NCBI GenBank assembly: GCA_964588175.1
Contig: CAZPNW010000082.1
Span: forward strand, 1 to 17,409
Direction of reading: 5' to 3'
Length of the DNA stretch: 17,409 nucleotides
Origin: JBAZTA01 sp964588175
GTDB lineage: Bacteria > Omnitrophota > Gorgyraeia > Gygaellales > Profunditerraquicolaceae
The notes below the pieces were generated by a model. The model worked only from the letters and a program-made list of their open reading frames with translations, searched no databases and had not been told where the DNA came from. Below are positions 14,812-17,409 of this stretch, piece after piece; the stretch's first letter is position 1; each line of letters begins with the position of its first letter. A program made the translations under genes and the position numbers.

Positions 14812-15048
14812 ATGGCAGTTGCTGATAAAGTAAAATCAATAATAGCGGAACAGTTGGGTGTTAAACCTGAAGAGGTTACGCCTGAAGCATCATTTATTGA
14901 TGATTTAGGAGCAGATTCATTGGATACCGTTGAATTGGTTATGGCGTTTGAAGAGGAATTCGGTATCGAGATCCCTGATGAAGATGCCGAAAAGATCACC
15001 ACAGTCGGTGATGCTGTAAAATATATCGAAGAAAAGTCAAATAAGTAA
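14812..15048 (+). CDS. acpP: Acyl carrier protein
   Basis: This small acidic protein carries growing acyl chains on 4'-phosphopantetheine. The 78-aa product has S36 in DDLGADSLDTVE, the attachment serine, and the helix III segment EIPDEDAEKITTVGDAVKYI. I chose ATG 14812 because a near-perfect AAAGGAGG at 14797-14804 ends 7 nt upstream. The GTG at 14788 would put that ribosome site inside the gene. This is the strongest ribosome site in the window, as expected for a highly expressed protein. A small inverted repeat (ACACGG 14760-14765, CCGTGT 14778-14783) precedes it. Confidence 0.97.
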   Translation: MAVADKVKSIIAEQLGVKPEEVTPEASFIDDLGADSLDTVELVMAFEEEFGIEIPDEDAEKITTVGDAVKYIEEKSNK

Positions 15049-15083
15049 TATTAATATATAGTTCCCCATTCTTCGGGAATCAT

Positions 15084-15115
15084 ACCCCGCCGTTTCATTT
15101 GGCGGGGTAAGTTTT
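15084..15115 (+). terminator. Probable rho-independent terminator after acpP
   Basis: A perfect 8-bp GC-rich stem, ACCCCGCC (15084-15091) with GGCGGGGT (15101-15108) around a 9-nt loop, is followed by AAGTTTTAG. The T run is short. A smaller hairpin (TTCCC/GGGAA) lies just before it. It would end or attenuate the plsX-acpP transcript, leaving less fabF than acpP message. Confidence 0.65.
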
Positions 15116-15187
15116 AGTGTGAGCCATTCCGAATCCCCCTGAGTATGCCAGGTATTTTCGGGAAATCCATTTCAATTTAAAAAAACT

Positions 15188-16432
15188 ATGGAAAACAGAG
15201 TAGTTGTTACAGGTTTAGGGATAATTTCTCCGGTCGGAAATGATGTCTCTTCCTTTTGGGATTCATTAAAGGAGGGGAGGTCAGGGATAGGCCCGCTAAC
15301 GACTTTTGACGCTTCTGCTTTCGACAGCCATATTGCCGGAGAGGTCAAAGGATTCGATCATTTGCTTTACGGGATTTCCAAGAAAGATATGCACCGTATG
15401 GAGAAATTTGTGCAATACGCGATCGCCTGTTCGAAACAAGCGATCGCCGATGCTGCTTTAGATCTGGAAAAAGAAGATAGAGAACGTATCGGAGTCATCA
15501 TCGGTTCAGGTATCGGCAGCCTGCGTATTATTGAAGAGGAACATCAGGTATATCTTAAAGGAGGGCCATCGCGTCTTTCTCCGTTTCTCATCCCTATGTT
15601 GATCGTCAATGAGGCAAGCGGCCATGTCGGTATTATTTTCGGTTTTAAAGGCCCGAATTCATGTGTTACGACCGCGTGCGCTTCGGGAAACCATTCTATT
15701 GGAGAAGCTTTGAGAATATTGCAACGCGGTGATGCCGATGTTATGGTGACGGGGGGTACGGAAAGTTGTATCACGACTTTAGGGGTCGGTGGTTTTTGCG
15801 CGTTAAAGGCGCTGTCGACCCGTAATGATGCCCCCGAGAAAGCAAGCCGGCCTTTTGACCGGGAGCGTAATGGTTTTGTCATGGCCGAAGGCGCCGGGAT
15901 AGTGGTTTTGGAGACCTTAGAGCATGCTCAGAAAAGGAACGCGCGTATTTATGCTGAAGTAGCCGGTTTCGGCATGTCCTGTGACGCCTATCATATTACC
16001 GCTCCTGACCCTGAAGGATATGGCGCTTCACTGGCAATGCGCCGGGCAATGAATGACGCTAAAATAAATCCTCATGATGTCGATTATATTAACGCGCATG
16101 GGACTTCGACAAAATTAAATGATAAAGTTGAAACGTTGGCAATTAAGAAAGCTTTGCAGGCTCACGCCAAGAAAGTAATGGTTTCTTCGACAAAATCAGT
16201 GACCGGGCATCTGTTAGGGGCTGCCGGCGGCGTTGAATTCATTGCCTCTTGTTTAAGCATTCGAGATAATGTTGTTCCTCCTACGATCAATTATGAGTTC
16301 CCTGACCCTGATTGCGACCTCGATTATGTCCCCAATGTGGCACGAAAAGCCGAAGTGAAAGTTGCGTTGTCTAATTCTTTGGGTTTTGGCGGCCATAACG
16401 CCACTGTCGTAGTGAAGAAATTCAAGGGATAA
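15188..16432 (+). CDS. fabF: Beta-ketoacyl-ACP synthase II FabF
   Basis: FabF elongates acyl-ACP with malonyl-ACP. The 414-aa product has the family length and the Cys-His-His triad: C164 in TACASGNHS, H304 in NAHGTSTKLND, and H341 in GHLLGAAGG. The start MENRVVVTGLGIISPVG and the end SLGFGGHNATVVVKKF are typical. No clear ribosome site precedes the ATG, only an A-rich stretch. It is separated from acpP by 139 nt with a terminator, so it is expressed by read-through or from its own promoter, which I could not identify. Confidence 0.97.
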   Translation: MENRVVVTGLGIISPVGNDVSSFWDSLKEGRSGIGPLTTFDASAFDSHIAGEVKGFDHLLYGISKKDMHRMEKFVQYAIACSKQAIADAALDLEKEDRERIGVIIGSGIGSLRIIEEEHQVYLKGGPSRLSPFLIPMLIVNEASGHVGIIFGFKGPNSCVTTACASGNHSIGEALRILQRGDADVMVTGGTESCITTLGVGGFCALKALSTRNDAPEKASRPFDRERNGFVMAEGAGIVVLETLEHAQKRNARIYAEVAGFGMSCDAYHITAPDPEGYGASLAMRRAMNDAKINPHDVDYINAHGTSTKLNDKVETLAIKKALQAHAKKVMVSSTKSVTGHLLGAAGGVEFIASCLSIRDNVVPPTINYEFPDPDCDLDYVPNVARKAEVKVALSNSLGFGGHNATVVVKKFKG

Positions 16433-16435
16433 TTT

Positions 16436-16544
16436 CGTTCATATCGTTGTTTCCGTAAGTTTTTTTAGTAACGTTAACGATAAAATGATTCCAACGCGAC
16501 TAACGGCCTCAACGATCGAAACGAAATTAACGAACCAAACGATT
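16436..16544. repeat. Degenerate 9-nt array (AACG every 9 nt) with an inverted left arm
   Basis: AACG begins at 16493, 16502, 16511, 16520, 16529 and 16538, exactly 9 nt apart, with a near-copy AATG at 16484. The five bases between anchors vary. To the left, CGTT, CGTT and CGTA (AACG on the minus strand) begin at 16436, 16445 and 16454, also 9 nt apart. The arms converge on a T-rich centre. The array fills the fabF-leuC gap and runs into the leuC start, leaving no recognisable ribosome site. Confidence 0.75.
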
Positions 16545-17409
16545 ATGAGTTATACTATAGCCGAGAAAATATTACTGGCCCATACCAAGAATAAAACTAT
16601 CAAGCCGGGTGAATTTATTGAGGCTGATATTGACTTGGCGCTTGGTAATGATATTACCGCTCCTTTAGCGATCGAAGAATTCAAGAAGGCCGGTTTTACC
16701 AAGGTATTCGATAAGGATAAGATCGTATTAGTGCCTGACCATTTTGCTCCGGCAAAAGATCTGAGAAGCGCTAATCAATGCAAGATATTAGCTCAGTTCG
16801 CCGCCCAGCAGAAGATAAAGAATTATTTCGAAATAGGCTGCATGGGGATCGAACATGCGCTTCTTCCGGAAATGGGCTTGGTTAAACCGGGGGACCTGGT
16901 CATTGGCGCTGATTCTCATACCTGTACTTATGGGGCGTTAGGGTGTTATTCGACAGGAGTCGGTTCTACCGACCTGGCGCGCGGTTTTGTTGACGGGAAG
17001 ATCTGGTTGAAAGTCCCGGCATCAATAAAATTTGTTTATAAAGGTAGATTGCCCCGGTGGGTGGAAGGAAAAGACCTGATCTTGTATACTATCGGTGAGA
17101 TCGGCGTTGATGGCGCATTATATAAGGCTATGGAGTTTTCCGGCCCGGTCATCCGTAAACTGCCGATGGACGGCAGGTTTACCATGAGTAATATGGCGAT
17201 TGAAGCCGGTGCCCGGGCGGGTATTATCGAGCCTGATGAGATCACGCGGGAGTACGTTGCGCAGGTCACAAGTCACAGGTCACAAGTCACAGGTAAAAAG
17301 CCAAAAGGCAAAAGTAAAAAGCCATCGACTATGGACCATGGACTATGGACTAACCTTAAAAGCGATGCAGATGCTCTGTATGAAAAGATCTATGAGTGGG
17401 ATGTTTCAG
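16545..17409 (+). CDS. leuC: 3-isopropylmalate dehydratase large subunit LeuC, archaeal/HacA-like form (3' partial)
   Basis: This [4Fe-4S] aconitase-superfamily subunit isomerises 2- and 3-isopropylmalate in leucine synthesis, together with LeuD (not in the window). It starts MSYTIAEKILLAH, the normal LeuC beginning, followed by VPDHFAP and GADSHTCTYGALG with C127. The latter, with TGVGSTDLARGFVDGK, matches the shorter roughly 420-aa form. The cluster cysteines should lie beyond the right edge. A homoaconitase-like role cannot be excluded. Residues about 241-270 are encoded by a heptamer repeat array, after which normal sequence resumes (WTNLKSDADALYEK). An upstream in-frame ATG at 16485 would add 20 residues made by the 9-nt array; I prefer 16545 from family alignment. 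No ribosome site is evident. Confidence 0.9.
   Translation, partial: MSYTIAEKILLAHTKNKTIKPGEFIEADIDLALGNDITAPLAIEEFKKAGFTKVFDKDKIVLVPDHFAPAKDLRSANQCKILAQFAAQQKIKNYFEIGCMGIEHALLPEMGLVKPGDLVIGADSHTCTYGALGCYSTGVGSTDLARGFVDGKIWLKVPASIKFVYKGRLPRWVEGKDLILYTIGEIGVDGALYKAMEFSGPVIRKLPMDGRFTMSNMAIEAGARAGIIEPDEITREYVAQVTSHRSQVTGKKPKGKSKKPSTMDHGLWTNLKSDADALYEKIYEWDVS
17264..17354 (+). repeat. 91-nt array of 13 mixed heptamers inside leuC
   Basis: Thirteen consecutive 7-nt units keep one phase while the unit sequence changes: GGTCACA, AGTCACA, GGTCACA, AGTCACA; then GGTAAAA, AGCCAAA, AGGCAAA, AGTAAAA, AGCCATC; then GACTATG, GACCATG, GACTATG, GACTAAC. It is translated as a basic, K/S-rich segment in place of a surface region that is variable between LeuC proteins. 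Confidence 0.85.

Noticed and set aside
17264..17354. CRISPR array
   Set aside because: Units are 7 nt with no unique spacers of 30-40 nt and no cas genes nearby.
1..17409. tRNA, rRNA, riboswitch, phage or defence genes
   Set aside because: I looked for these and saw no cloverleaf, rRNA core, known aptamer, or nuclease/toxin/integrase frame; the genes are all housekeeping or central metabolism.

Overview
The window looks like chromosomal DNA of an uncultured, free-living-type Gram-negative-like bacterium. The organism is most likely a member of candidate phylum Omnitrophota (old OP3, PVC side of the tree). This is inference from three things: a giant fused sugar-phosphate enzyme ending in a GGIDFR tail, the Firmicutes-like housekeeping order recG-rsmD-coaD-yceD-rpmF-plsX-fab, and short-period degenerate repeats scattered through spacers and even inside genes. 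No marker gene here fixes the taxonomy. All supported genes are on the + strand.

Layout. Positions 2-6238 hold the 3' part of one enormous open frame that enters from the left edge. In order it carries the C-terminal end of a class II fructose-bisphosphate aldolase, two incomplete triosephosphate-isomerase (TIM) segments, a glucose-6-phosphate isomerase, an alpha-D-phosphohexomutase (phosphoglucomutase type) and an unknown tail. This is a string of gluconeogenic/glycolytic steps on one polypeptide. Positions 6239-6785 contain no gene; they are filled with inverted heptamer arrays, a roughly 166-bp palindromic element, an octamer array and a promoter-like site. Positions 6786-10864 hold recG, rsmD, coaD, a YceD/DUF177 gene and rpmF (DNA repair, rRNA methylation, CoA synthesis, ribosome). 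Positions 10993-16432 hold a type II fatty acid synthesis cluster, plsX-fabH-fabD-fabG-acpP-fabF, with a likely terminator between acpP and fabF. The window ends inside leuC (3-isopropylmalate dehydratase large subunit, archaeal/HacA-like form).

How the genes work together. CoaD makes the CoA precursor needed for the 4'-phosphopantetheine arm of AcpP. FabD loads malonate onto AcpP, FabH starts chains, FabF elongates, FabG reduces, and PlsX moves finished acyl groups toward phospholipid synthesis. FabZ and the enoyl reductase are not in the window. The fused enzyme would connect triose phosphates to fructose-6-P, glucose-6-P and glucose-1-P.

The most unusual signals are (i) the multi-enzyme fusion with a TIM barrel that appears split or circularly permuted, and (ii) families of degenerate tandem repeats with strict 7-, 8- or 9-nt periods. 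Different unit sequences share one phase. The repeats lie at gene borders where a ribosome binding site would be expected, and in frame inside fabD and leuC.
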